Origin: Candidatus Hydrogenedentes bacterium UBA2224
Lineage (GTDB): Bacteria > Hydrogenedentota > Hydrogenedentia > Hydrogenedentales > SLHB01
Reading direction: 5' to 3'
NCBI GenBank assembly: GCA_002348185.1
Contig: DDYW01000070.1
Location: forward strand, 9,394 to 41,018
DNA length: 31,625 nucleotides
Notes under the pieces: generated by a model
Seen by the model: only the letters and a program-made list of their open reading frames with translations
What the model was told of the DNA's origin: nothing
Database searches by the model: none
Program-made: the position numbers and the translations under genes
Part shown: one piece after another, positions 1 to 6,949 of the stretch
How positions within the stretch are numbered: position 1 is the stretch's first letter
How the letters are laid out: each line of letters begins with the position of its first letter

Positions 1-24
1 GCGACAACGTGTCCCCGTTCGAAC
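1..24. repeat. Right half of a REP-like palindromic element, cut by the window edge
   Basis: These 24 bases match positions 18821-18844 at 23 of 24 bases. There they form the right arm of a complete hairpin element (18787-18840). The core is ACGTGTCCCCGTTC. The left arm of this copy would lie outside the window. Direct sequence comparison supports the repeat; assignment to the REP family is inferred from the structure. Confidence 0.6.
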
Positions 25-364
25 CGGATCGGACTCCGGGGACCCCGGAACGGGGTCCAATGTGCGTGGCCCTGGGCGCAGCCCAGGGATCATCGTCACC
101 TCAACGTCCCAACCCCGATAGGGGGTGAACAAGCCCTGCAAATCCGTTCAACCCTATTCAGGGGTTGAGATAAGGGGAAGCGCCCGATCCACGGGCTGCG
201 CCCGCGGCTACGCGAATTCGACACCTTCGGTGTCGTTCGGCGTTTGGATGCCGCGCGTTTCGATGGTATGCTATGCTGTTCTGCCGGGGTGCGTGGGCTG
301 CGGCCCGGCCCCCGGAAGGGCCATCCACGGCGGAGTACGGAAGAATCCGGGATTAGTGCAGAAC
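25..364. other. Non-coding, palindrome-rich leader region before miaB
   Basis: I see no convincing gene here. The stretch holds four or more short perfect inverted repeats: 40-46/52-58 (GGACCCC), 70-77/81-88 (CCCTGGGC, 3-nt loop), 148-154/162-168 (TCAACCC, 7-nt loop) and 219-225/229-235 (CGACACC, 3-nt loop). A weaker one lies at 192-204. None is followed by a T-tract, so they do not look like intrinsic terminators. The miaB promoter candidate lies at its right end. Reading frames that extend miaB upstream through this region have no ribosome binding site or family homology. Confidence 0.6.
244..272 (+). promoter_or_regulatory. Candidate promoter of the miaB operon
   Basis: TTGGAT (244-249) and TATGCT (267-272) are separated by 17 bases. 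A TGG immediately before the -10 box makes it an extended -10. The predicted 5' untranslated region is about 85 nt. This is a pattern match only. Confidence 0.4.
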
Positions 365-1711
365 ATGCCAGCGAAACGCGCACATATCCAGACGTTCGGC
401 TGCCAGATGAACGAGCATGACAGCCAGCGGATGGCGAAGATACTCGAATCGGCAGGATACGAGATGACGGGCGACCCGGCGCAGGCCCAGGTCGTGCTGG
501 TCAACACCTGCTCGGTGCGGGAGAACCCCGAAAACAAGGTGTACAGCCTCCTGGGCCGCCTGCGCAGCCTCAAAAAGGGCGGCGCGCGGGTGATCATCGG
601 GGTGGCGGGCTGCGTCGCACAGCAGGAGGGCGAGGCGATCCTCCACCGCGAGAAGTGCGTGGATCTCGTCTTCGGCCCCGACAACTATTTCGACCTGCCG
701 GACATGATCGCGGCCGCCGAGCGCGGCGAACGCGTGCTCAACACGGAATGGCTTTCCGGCAGGCAGAAGGTCCGCAACTTCATCCCCGAGGAACGCATGG
801 AGCAGGTGGCGCTCGAGGGCTGCAAAGGCTACATCGCCATCACGAAAGGCTGCGACAATTTCTGCTCGTTCTGCATCGTGCCCTATACGCGGGGCCGCGA
901 GGTCAGCCGCGAGATGGACAACATCCTGCGGGAAGCCCGCACGATGCTCGAACAGGGCGCGAAAGAAATCTGGCTCCTGGGGCAGAACGTAAATTCGTAC
1001 ACGGCGGACGGGGCCGGGTTCTACGAGCTGCTGGACGCCGTGTCGCGCCTCGACGGCCTGCGGCGCCTCCGGTTCACGTCGCCCCATCCCAACGATTGGA
1101 ACAATCGCCTGTCTGAACTGATGGCGGAACGCCCGGCCATCTGCAACCATCTCCATCTGCCGTTTCAGGCGGGCGGCAACCGTGTGCTCGCGCTGATGCG
1201 CCGCCGCCATACCATCGAAGACTATCTCGAAAAGGTGCGGTACATGCGCGCGATTAACCCGCAGCTCGAGATCAGCACGGACATCATTGTGGGGTTCCCG
1301 ACCGAGTCCGATGAGGAATTCGCGTGGACCCTGCGCGTTATGGACGAAGTGCGGTTCAGCCAGGTGTTCGCGTTCAAGTATTCGGTGCGGCCCGGCACGC
1401 GCGCGGCCGGGATGGAGGACGATGTGCCCCGCGAGGTCAAAGAGGAACGCCTGGCGCGGGTCCTTGAATTGCAGGAGCGCATTACCGAAGAGCAACTGCG
1501 CGCGCTGGCCGGCTCGCGCCACGACGTGCTGATCGACGGCGCGCACCTGCGCCGGCAGGGCGTGATGAACGGGCGTACGGAAGGGTTTCGGCCCGTCAGC
1601 GTGCCCGGCGGCGAACTCGAGATCGGCGACCTGGTCCCGGTGCGAATCACCGGGTACCGCAATCACTGGCTTGAAGCCGAGCGGCTGGTCAACCTGTCCG
1701 CCTCTGCCTGA
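365..1711 (+). CDS. miaB: tRNA-2-methylthio-N6-dimethylallyladenosine synthase MiaB
   Basis: This radical-SAM methylthiotransferase adds a methylthio group at C2 of N6-isopentenyladenosine-37 in tRNAs reading UNN codons. The 448-residue product has the full family layout. The N-terminal UPF0004 domain carries three auxiliary-cluster cysteines: C13 in the diagnostic FGCQMN motif, C49 in NTCSVRE and C83 in AGCVAQ. The radical-SAM CxxxCxxC is at C163, C167 and C170, and a TRAM-like RNA-binding region ends the protein. The CQMN motif separates it from the MtaB paralogue at 3254. The start at 365 places the conserved motif at the usual distance from the N terminus. An in-frame GTG at 356 is an alternative, and neither start has a strong Shine-Dalgarno. 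It is the first gene of a four-gene operon. Confidence 0.95.
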   Translation: MPAKRAHIQTFGCQMNEHDSQRMAKILESAGYEMTGDPAQAQVVLVNTCSVRENPENKVYSLLGRLRSLKKGGARVIIGVAGCVAQQEGEAILHREKCVDLVFGPDNYFDLPDMIAAAERGERVLNTEWLSGRQKVRNFIPEERMEQVALEGCKGYIAITKGCDNFCSFCIVPYTRGREVSREMDNILREARTMLEQGAKEIWLLGQNVNSYTADGAGFYELLDAVSRLDGLRRLRFTSPHPNDWNNRLSELMAERPAICNHLHLPFQAGGNRVLALMRRRHTIEDYLEKVRYMRAINPQLEISTDIIVGFPTESDEEFAWTLRVMDEVRFSQVFAFKYSVRPGTRAAGMEDDVPREVKEERLARVLELQERITEEQLRALAGSRHDVLIDGAHLRRQGVMNGRTEGFRPVSVPGGELEIGDLVPVRITGYRNHWLEAERLVNLSASA

Positions 1712-1753
1712 GAACCGGCAGGGCCAACTTGCTCCAGGGAGGCATGAATCAGC

Positions 1754-3247
1754 ATGATTGTCAACGTAACGCCTCGCGCGAAGCTTGCGTTTCCGGAGGC
1801 CCCCTGCGCGCTTGCCCTGCCGTGGTTTGAGGACGGCCCTTCCGGCGACTCCCCCCTGCTCGACGAAGCGGATGCACTGGCGATCGAGCGGCTGCGCGAG
1901 AAGGGGCTGCTGCGCGGCAAACTGGAGGAAACCTATTTCCTGCCCTCCGCGGGCAGCACGTACGACGGCGTCCTGTTTCTCGGCCTCGGCAAGCGCGACG
2001 CGTGCACTACGGAGACCGTGCGCCGGGCGGCAGGCCGGGGATGCGCCGCGCTGAGCGCTCACCGGATCGAGATGGTCGCCTTCGACGCGGCGTCCCTGCC
2101 GGAACACGCGCACGGCTTTGTCGAAGGGGTCCTGCTGGGCCAGTACCGCTTTGACCAGTACAATGAACGCAAACAGGACGAACCGCCCGCGCCGCAGGTG
2201 GACACCATCGCGATCGCGCTCGAATCGGGCGCGCACGCCGCGATGCGCCATTGCGAACAGGCGCGGCTTGCCTGCGAAAGCGCCAACTGGGCGCGCGATC
2301 TCGCGAACACCCCGCCCAACGACATGACGCCGTCGCGGCTGGCGGGCGCGGTCCTGGAAATGGCCGAAGACGCCGGATGCGAGGGGGAGGTCTTTCATCG
2401 CGACCAGTTGGAAGAGCTTGAGATGGGCGCGTTTCTTGGCGTCGCGCGCGGCAGTGTGGAACCGCCCACGCTGTCCGTGCTGCAGTACAAACACGCGCCG
2501 GCCGCGCAAACCGTCGCGCTCGTCGGCAAGGGCGTCACGTTCGACACGGGCGGCATCTCCCTGAAGCCCGGCCAGGACATGCATGAGATGAAGTTTGATA
2601 TGTGCGGCGCGGCGGCCGTGGCCGGCGCCTTTCGTGCCCTTGCCGCGCTCCGCCCCGCCATCAACGTCGTGTGCGTCATCCCCGCCTGCGAAAACGCGCC
2701 GGGAGGACATGCCCAGCGGCCGGGCGACGTTGTTCGCGCCTACAACGGCAAAACCATCGAAGTGCATAACACCGACGCGGAAGGCCGCCTGCTCCTGGCC
2801 GACGCGCTCGCGTATACCATCCGTCAGCACCATCCCGACCGCGTGGTGGACCTGGCCACCTTGACCGGCGCGTGCGTTGTCGCGCTCGGACACTATGCCG
2901 CGGGATTGATGACCGGGGACGACGCGCTGGCTCAATCCCTGGACGCGGCCGGGGCGATCACGGGCGAGCGGGTCTGGCGCCTGCCGCTCTGGGACGAGTA
3001 CGGCAAGCTCATCGAAGGCGTCCATGCCGACCTCTGCAACATCGGGCCGCCGAAGGAAGCGGGCGCTATCCTGGGCGGCTGTTTCCTGAAGCATTTCGTG
3101 GGCGATACCCCCTGGGCGCATCTCGACATCGCGGGCACCGCCTGGGGCGGCAAGAACATCCCCTATCTCGACGCGAAACACGCCTCGGGATACGGGGTCC
3201 GCCTCCTGACTGAATGGGTCTTGAGGACGAGCGAGGAGACGGTGTAG
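1754..3247 (+). CDS. pepA: Leucyl aminopeptidase (M17 family, PepA)
   Basis: This is a cytosolic di-metal M17 aminopeptidase that removes N-terminal residues from peptides and takes part in protein turnover; PepA homologues are usually hexamers. The 497-residue length is typical. The C-terminal catalytic domain shows the metal-binding and catalytic segments: VGKGVTFDTGG with K259 and D264, and NTDAEGRLLLADAL with D341, E343 and R345. The N-terminal macro-like domain is present but less conserved. A GGAGG-type ribosome binding site at 1736-1743 sets the ATG at 1754. The gene lies 42 nt after miaB and 6 nt before mtaB, so it is very likely co-transcribed. Its metabolic link to the sulfur-transfer neighbours is not obvious. 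Some PepA proteins also bind DNA in site-specific recombination, but nothing here shows that role. Confidence 0.95.
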   Translation: MIVNVTPRAKLAFPEAPCALALPWFEDGPSGDSPLLDEADALAIERLREKGLLRGKLEETYFLPSAGSTYDGVLFLGLGKRDACTTETVRRAAGRGCAALSAHRIEMVAFDAASLPEHAHGFVEGVLLGQYRFDQYNERKQDEPPAPQVDTIAIALESGAHAAMRHCEQARLACESANWARDLANTPPNDMTPSRLAGAVLEMAEDAGCEGEVFHRDQLEELEMGAFLGVARGSVEPPTLSVLQYKHAPAAQTVALVGKGVTFDTGGISLKPGQDMHEMKFDMCGAAAVAGAFRALAALRPAINVVCVIPACENAPGGHAQRPGDVVRAYNGKTIEVHNTDAEGRLLLADALAYTIRQHHPDRVVDLATLTGACVVALGHYAAGLMTGDDALAQSLDAAGAITGERVWRLPLWDEYGKLIEGVHADLCNIGPPKEAGAILGGCFLKHFVGDTPWAHLDIAGTAWGGKNIPYLDAKHASGYGVRLLTEWVLRTSEETV

Positions 3248-3253
3248 AGAGCC

Positions 3254-4585
3254 ATGTCCGGATGCGAAACCCCAGATCGAGCCGCGCCGCGCAACGGCCG
3301 CCGGCGGGCCGCCATCCACACGCTCGGCTGCCGACTGAACCAGTCCGAGAGCGGTATCCTGATGGATTTGCTCCGCCGGGAAGGCTACGAGCTTGTGCCG
3401 TTCGGCGAATCCGCGGACCTGGGCGTCGTCCACACCTGCACGGTGACCCGCGAAGCCGACACCAAGTCGCGCCAGCTCATCCGCTCGTTCATCCGCGCGA
3501 ACCCCCGCGCCTACGTGGCCGTCCTCGGCTGTTATGCGCAGACCGGATACCAGGCCCTCGCGGCGATCGAAGGCATTGACCTGATTTGCGGCAACCAGGA
3601 GAAAATGAACCTGCTCGAGTTCGTCCGGCAGGGGAAAAACGAGACGCCCCTGGTCGTCCGCGACCACATCCAGCGCGACGATTTCACGCTGGAGTTCGCC
3701 GGCGACGCGCCCACCGAACGCCGCGCAAACCTCAAGATCCAGGACGGCTGCAACTTCATGTGCAGCTTCTGCGTGATCCCCGTGGCCCGTGGCCGCAGCC
3801 GCAGCCGCGAGATGGGCAACCTCCTCGACGAGGCCCGGGCGCTGATTGCGCGGGGCGCAAAAGAACTCGTGCTGACCGGCGTCAACCTCGGGTGTTACAC
3901 CTGGGAGGGATGCACCATCGTCGACGTGGTCAACCAGCTCAACGGCCTGCCGGGGCTCGCCCGCATCCGGATCAGTTCGATCGAGCCGACCACCGTCCCC
4001 GAGGAGCTGCTCGAGTGCATGGCCGACCCGGCGCACGCGCTGACGCCCTACCTGCACCTCCCCCTGCAATCGGGGTCGGACGCCGTATTGCGCCGCATGA
4101 AACGCAGATATACGCGCCGCGAGTTCGTTGAGTTCGTTGAAACGGCGTGCCGCCGCGTGCCGGACCTGTGCGTCGGCACGGACCTCCTCGTGGGCATGCC
4201 CGGGGAATCCGACGCCGACTTTGAGGAGACCTGCGCCGTGCTCCGCGATGCCCCCATCGCTTACGCCCACGTGTTCAAGTATTCCGAACGCGACGGCACG
4301 GCATCCCAGCGCATGCCGGACAAAGTGGACCCGAAGACGGCCAACCGGCGCAGCGCCCGGATCCGCCGCATCAGCGCGGCCAAACGCCATGCCTTCTACG
4401 AACGCTGCCTGGGCGCGTCCGTCGAGGTCCTGTTCGAACAGCAAGAGGACGGCTGGTGGGAAGGGTATACGGGGAATTATGTGCGGGTTGCGACACGTTC
4501 CTCAAAGCGGCTGCGAAACGAATTCGGCCGGGTGCGGGTGGAAAGCATTCGGGGCGATGTCGCCATAGGAGCGCTCCATGACTGA
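3254..4585 (+). CDS. mtaB: tRNA (N6-threonylcarbamoyladenosine-37) methylthiotransferase MtaB
   Basis: MtaB converts t6A37 to ms2t6A37 in tRNAs decoding ANN codons, using one radical-SAM and one auxiliary 4Fe-4S cluster. The 443-residue product has N-terminal cluster cysteines C26 (LGCRLNQSE, the MtaB-type motif), C62 (HTCTVT) and C93 (LGCYAQ). The radical-SAM cysteines are C166, C170 and C173 in DGCNFMCSFC. A TRAM-like tail follows from about residue 395. The LGCRLNQ and TCTVT motifs distinguish it from MiaB. The start codon lies 6 nt after the pepA stop and the 3' end overlaps larE by 8 nt, which suggests translational coupling. With miaB in the same operon, both classes of bacterial tRNA methylthiolation are encoded together. 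Confidence 0.94.
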   Translation: MSGCETPDRAAPRNGRRRAAIHTLGCRLNQSESGILMDLLRREGYELVPFGESADLGVVHTCTVTREADTKSRQLIRSFIRANPRAYVAVLGCYAQTGYQALAAIEGIDLICGNQEKMNLLEFVRQGKNETPLVVRDHIQRDDFTLEFAGDAPTERRANLKIQDGCNFMCSFCVIPVARGRSRSREMGNLLDEARALIARGAKELVLTGVNLGCYTWEGCTIVDVVNQLNGLPGLARIRISSIEPTTVPEELLECMADPAHALTPYLHLPLQSGSDAVLRRMKRRYTRREFVEFVETACRRVPDLCVGTDLLVGMPGESDADFEETCAVLRDAPIAYAHVFKYSERDGTASQRMPDKVDPKTANRRSARIRRISAAKRHAFYERCLGASVEVLFEQQEDGWWEGYTGNYVRVATRSSKRLRNEFGRVRVESIRGDVAIGALHD

Positions 4586-5420
4586 GACAGTCACCGACAT
4601 TCCGAACCCTGTCCTCGAAAAGGAAAGCCGCCTGAAGGCGATCATTTCCGCATACGGCAGCATGGCGGTGGCCTATTCAGGCGGAGTCGATTCAACGTAC
4701 TTGGCCGCCGTCGCGCACGAGGTGCTGGGAGACCGCGCCGAGCTGGTCATCGCGGATTCGCCGAGTATTCCCCGGTCCGAGCTGGCCGCGGCACAGGCCC
4801 TGGCCCGCGAACGTGGCTGGAACCTCGCCATCATAAAAACCAACGAGTTCGAGCGCGAGGACTACCTCAAAAACGACCCCCTGCGCTGCTACCACTGCAA
4901 GACGGAGCTGTTCCAGCAGATGGAAAACTATGCCCGCGACAAGGGCGTGGCCGTCACGGCCTACGGCGCCATCGCGGAAGACGCCCTCGACCCGACCCGC
5001 GTCGGCCACCGGGCCGCCCGGGAGCGCGCTGTGGCCGCGCCGCTCCAGGACGCCGGGCTGTCCAAGGACGAAATCCGGCTGTTGAGCCGCCGCCGCGGCC
5101 TGCCCACGGCCGACAAGGCGTCGTTTGCGTGTCTGGCGTCACGGTTTCCCACGGGAACCCGGGTGTCGCGCGAGGCCGTCTCGGCGGTTGAACAGGCCGA
5201 GGAAATCCTCAAATTGCTGGGCTTCCACCAATACCGCGCCCGGCACCATGGCGACCTGTGCCGAATCGAGGTCCATTCCGCCGATATTCCGAAACTGCTC
5301 GAGCCCGGCATCCGCGACACGATTGTAAAAGGTTGCCGGGAAGCCGGGTACCGGTTCGTCACCCTCGACCTGGCCGGCTACCGCACCGGAAGCTCGGCCA
5401 CCGCGCCCGGCCCCGGATAA
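4578..5420 (+). CDS. larE: LarE-type sulfur transferase, three-cysteine (probable Fe-S) form
   Basis: LarE is a PP-loop ATPase. It adenylates a carboxylate of pyridinium-3,5-biscarboxylate mononucleotide and inserts sulfur, in synthesis of the nickel-pincer nucleotide cofactor. The 280-residue protein has the PP-loop SGGVDST at 34-40, the RCYHCK motif (C104, C107), FACLASRFPTG (C185), the RARHHGDLCRIEV segment and the C-terminal TLDLAGYRTGS. Cysteines C104, C107 and C185 match the three-cysteine pattern of LarE proteins that hold a 4Fe-4S cluster and act catalytically, as described for Thermotoga maritima. The single-cysteine sacrificial form is typified by Lactiplantibacillus plantarum. The gene overlaps mtaB by 8 nt. 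No larB, larC or larA lies in the window, so its cofactor role is inferred from family membership. Confidence 0.9.
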   Translation: MTETVTDIPNPVLEKESRLKAIISAYGSMAVAYSGGVDSTYLAAVAHEVLGDRAELVIADSPSIPRSELAAAQALARERGWNLAIIKTNEFEREDYLKNDPLRCYHCKTELFQQMENYARDKGVAVTAYGAIAEDALDPTRVGHRAARERAVAAPLQDAGLSKDEIRLLSRRRGLPTADKASFACLASRFPTGTRVSREAVSAVEQAEEILKLLGFHQYRARHHGDLCRIEVHSADIPKLLEPGIRDTIVKGCREAGYRFVTLDLAGYRTGSSATAPGPG

Positions 5421-5508
5421 ACGAGCCGAACCGCCGCGACGAAGCCGGGGATTCCCCGACCGTCGTTGCGCCGCCGCGAACTTCCGGGCGGAGAGGGTGT
5501 CTAAACCA

Positions 5509-5520
5509 GTGAGCGCTCAC
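5509..5520. promoter_or_regulatory. Perfect 12-bp palindrome resembling a LacI-family operator core
   Basis: GTGAGCGCTCAC is fully self-complementary. It equals the central 12 bp of the idealised symmetric lac operator. It lies 6 bp upstream of a promoter-like -35 box (5527). The flanks do not continue the lac operator symmetry, so a different regulator or chance remains possible. Confidence 0.35.
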
Positions 5521-5526
5521 GCGGAC

Positions 5527-5556
5527 TTGCGTTTCGCGGTCCGAGGGTTATATCAT
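5527..5556 (+). promoter_or_regulatory. Candidate promoter for the small lipoprotein gene
   Basis: TTGCGT (5527-5532) and TATCAT (5551-5556) are 18 bp apart, in the only AT-enriched part of this intergenic region. The start codon is about 200 nt downstream, so the leader would be long. Confidence 0.35.
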
Positions 5557-5758
5557 ATGTGCATGTGAGTTTCGGTGGTGATGGCCCCGCAATCTCGCGG
5601 AGGCCGTTGCCCCGTCGGTGCTTCAACTTCTTTTGTAGCAAGGCATTGGAATCGATGCGCGGGGAATGGTTGCCCCGCGCCAGGAATTCGCCGGATGGCG
5701 GCATGCCATGTGGCGCAACCAGGTTGGCACGCCCAACGCAGGTGTAAGGAGAGGACCC

Positions 5759-6037
5759 ATGTACAGATTGCTTGTACTCGCTTTGGTAGTGACCGTGACT
5801 GCGGCATTTTCGGGTTGCGGCGCAAAGACGGAGACGCCCTCCGCGGCGCCGGGCGCGCCCGAAGTCTCGGCCCCGGCTGCGCCGGCGGAGACCGCCCCGG
5901 CCGCACCGGCAGAGACCGCTCCTGCCGCTGCTGAAACCGCCGCCCCGGCTGGCGACGAAGCCAGCGCCGACGAAGCAGACTGGGGCGAGTTCGAGGTGGT
6001 TCCGTCCGCCAGCGCCAGCGCGCAGAAGAAGGAATAG
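5759..6037 (+). CDS. Small Ala/Pro/Glu-rich lipoprotein, function unknown
   Basis: This 92-residue protein has a lipoprotein signal: a short positive start (MYR), a hydrophobic stretch at about 4-17 and a lipobox FSGC with the lipidated cysteine at C20. The mature part is low-complexity, with repeated APAETAPA-type units from about 25 to 72. It ends in a distinct acidic/aromatic segment (EADWGEFEVVPS) and a charged tail. A strong ribosome binding site (AAGGAGAGG, about 5746-5754) sets this ATG; longer in-frame reading upstream has no such site. An intrinsic terminator follows directly, so the gene is probably monocistronic. The Pro/Ala region could be a flexible spacer tethering the C-terminal segment to the membrane. 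No family is recognised. Confidence 0.75.
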   Translation: MYRLLVLALVVTVTAAFSGCGAKTETPSAAPGAPEVSAPAAPAETAPAAPAETAPAAAETAAPAGDEASADEADWGEFEVVPSASASAQKKE

Positions 6038-6060
6038 CGCCGCACGTTTTGCATGCGGTC

Positions 6061-6101
6061 CGGCCTCTCTTCCGGATAGCGGGAGAGAGGCCGTTTGTAT
6101 T
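6061..6101 (+). terminator. Intrinsic terminator after the small lipoprotein gene
   Basis: A perfect 10-bp stem, CGGCCTCTCT (6061-6070) with AGAGAGGCCG (6084-6093), closes a 13-nt loop. It is followed by a T-rich tail (TTTGTATT). It lies 23 nt after the stop codon at 6037. Confidence 0.75.
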
Positions 6102-6213
6102 GTGGAGGGCGCGTCCGGAAGAAACCCGGAACCGCGCATCGTTAACAGGGCAAAGACCGGCGCGGCACGCAGCCAAACGCCGGGAAACCGCATGGAAAAC
6201 CGGTACGAGAAGC

Positions 6214-6924
6214 ATGGCTGTACGGGCTATCACATTTGATTTCTGGTGCACGCTTTTCCGCGACGCCGAAAAAGACGAGCGCCAGCAGCTCCGCGTCGAA
6301 GCAGTGCACGAGGCCACGGGGGCGCCGCACGGGACCATTCACGCGGCGCTTGACGCCGTATGGCAGGAGTTCAGCAGGCACCACCTCGAAGAACAGCGCA
6401 CCCTTCGCCCGGAAGACGCCGTGCACCTGGCCGCGCAGGAGCTCGGCGTCACACTCGGTCCTGCCGCCCGGCGCCGCCTGGCCGATGTGTTTGCGACGGC
6501 GATCGTGCGCCACAGTCCCGTGCCCATCGATGGCGCGCTCGAAGCGGTCCGGCGCGCGGCGGAAACCGTGCCCATCGCCCTGATCTCCGACACCGGCGTC
6601 AGCCCGGGGCGTTCCCTGAAGCGGCTGATGGACCGCCACGGGTTCACGCCCCATTTCACCGCGCTGATCTTCTCCGACGAAGTGGGTGTGTCGAAACCGC
6701 AGCCCCGGATGTTTGAGGCCGCCGCGGAGGCCCTGCAGGTCAGCCCCGGTGACCTGTTTCACATCGGTGACCTCGAACCCACGGACATCGCCGGCGCGCA
6801 CGCCGTCGGCGCGAAAGCCGCCCTGTTCACCGGCGAGAACGGCACGTATCGCGAATCCACCGCCGCGGACTATGTGTTCGCGCACTGGGACGATTTCGTC
6901 GAGCGCCTGTCCGGGATGGTCTGA
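6214..6924 (+). CDS. HAD-superfamily hydrolase
   Basis: This is a 236-residue haloacid-dehalogenase-like hydrolase with an alpha-helical cap between motifs I and II (subfamily IA layout). Motif I is FDFWCTLF with nucleophile D9. Motif II is in LISDTG (S125), motif III has K161 in SKPQPRMF, and motif IV is IGDLEPTDIAGA with D186 and D191. The residue two after the nucleophile is W11, where classical phosphatases have the general-acid Asp; dehalogenase-type members also lack it. A phosphatase, a dehalogenase or another HAD activity is therefore possible and the substrate is unknown. The start at 6214 was chosen because motif I begins almost immediately. A longer in-frame extension to 6049 would run over the terminator just upstream. 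The gene converges on the membrane-protein gene at 6950. Confidence 0.85.
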   Translation: MAVRAITFDFWCTLFRDAEKDERQQLRVEAVHEATGAPHGTIHAALDAVWQEFSRHHLEEQRTLRPEDAVHLAAQELGVTLGPAARRRLADVFATAIVRHSPVPIDGALEAVRRAAETVPIALISDTGVSPGRSLKRLMDRHGFTPHFTALIFSDEVGVSKPQPRMFEAAAEALQVSPGDLFHIGDLEPTDIAGAHAVGAKAALFTGENGTYRESTAADYVFAHWDDFVERLSGMV

Positions 6925-6949
6925 GTCCGGGACTCGCGCCAATCGGTCA

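Larger units (their letters stand above)
5421..5758. other. Intergenic region between larE and the small lipoprotein gene
   Basis: No gene is supported here. A GC hairpin, CGGGG-att-CCCCG (5446-5458), can be extended by an outer CGACG/CGTCG pairing (5437-5441/5461-5465) just after larE. It lacks a T-tract, so at most it marks factor-dependent termination. A perfect 12-bp palindrome (5509-5520) and a promoter-like pair (5527-5556) follow and are listed separately. The remaining 200 nt up to 5758 would be a long leader of the lipoprotein mRNA. I see no recognisable riboswitch in it. Confidence 0.5.

Noticed and set aside
125..364. N-terminal extension of MiaB by 80 residues
   Set aside because: No homology to the family and no ribosome binding site. 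It crosses hairpins and the likely promoter.
353..4444. Minus-strand open frame of 1363 codons opposite the miaB operon
   Set aside because: It lies antisense to miaB, pepA and mtaB, which have unmistakable family motifs. In GC-rich DNA the strand opposite a real gene often lacks stops; no domain, signal peptide or ribosome binding site supports it.
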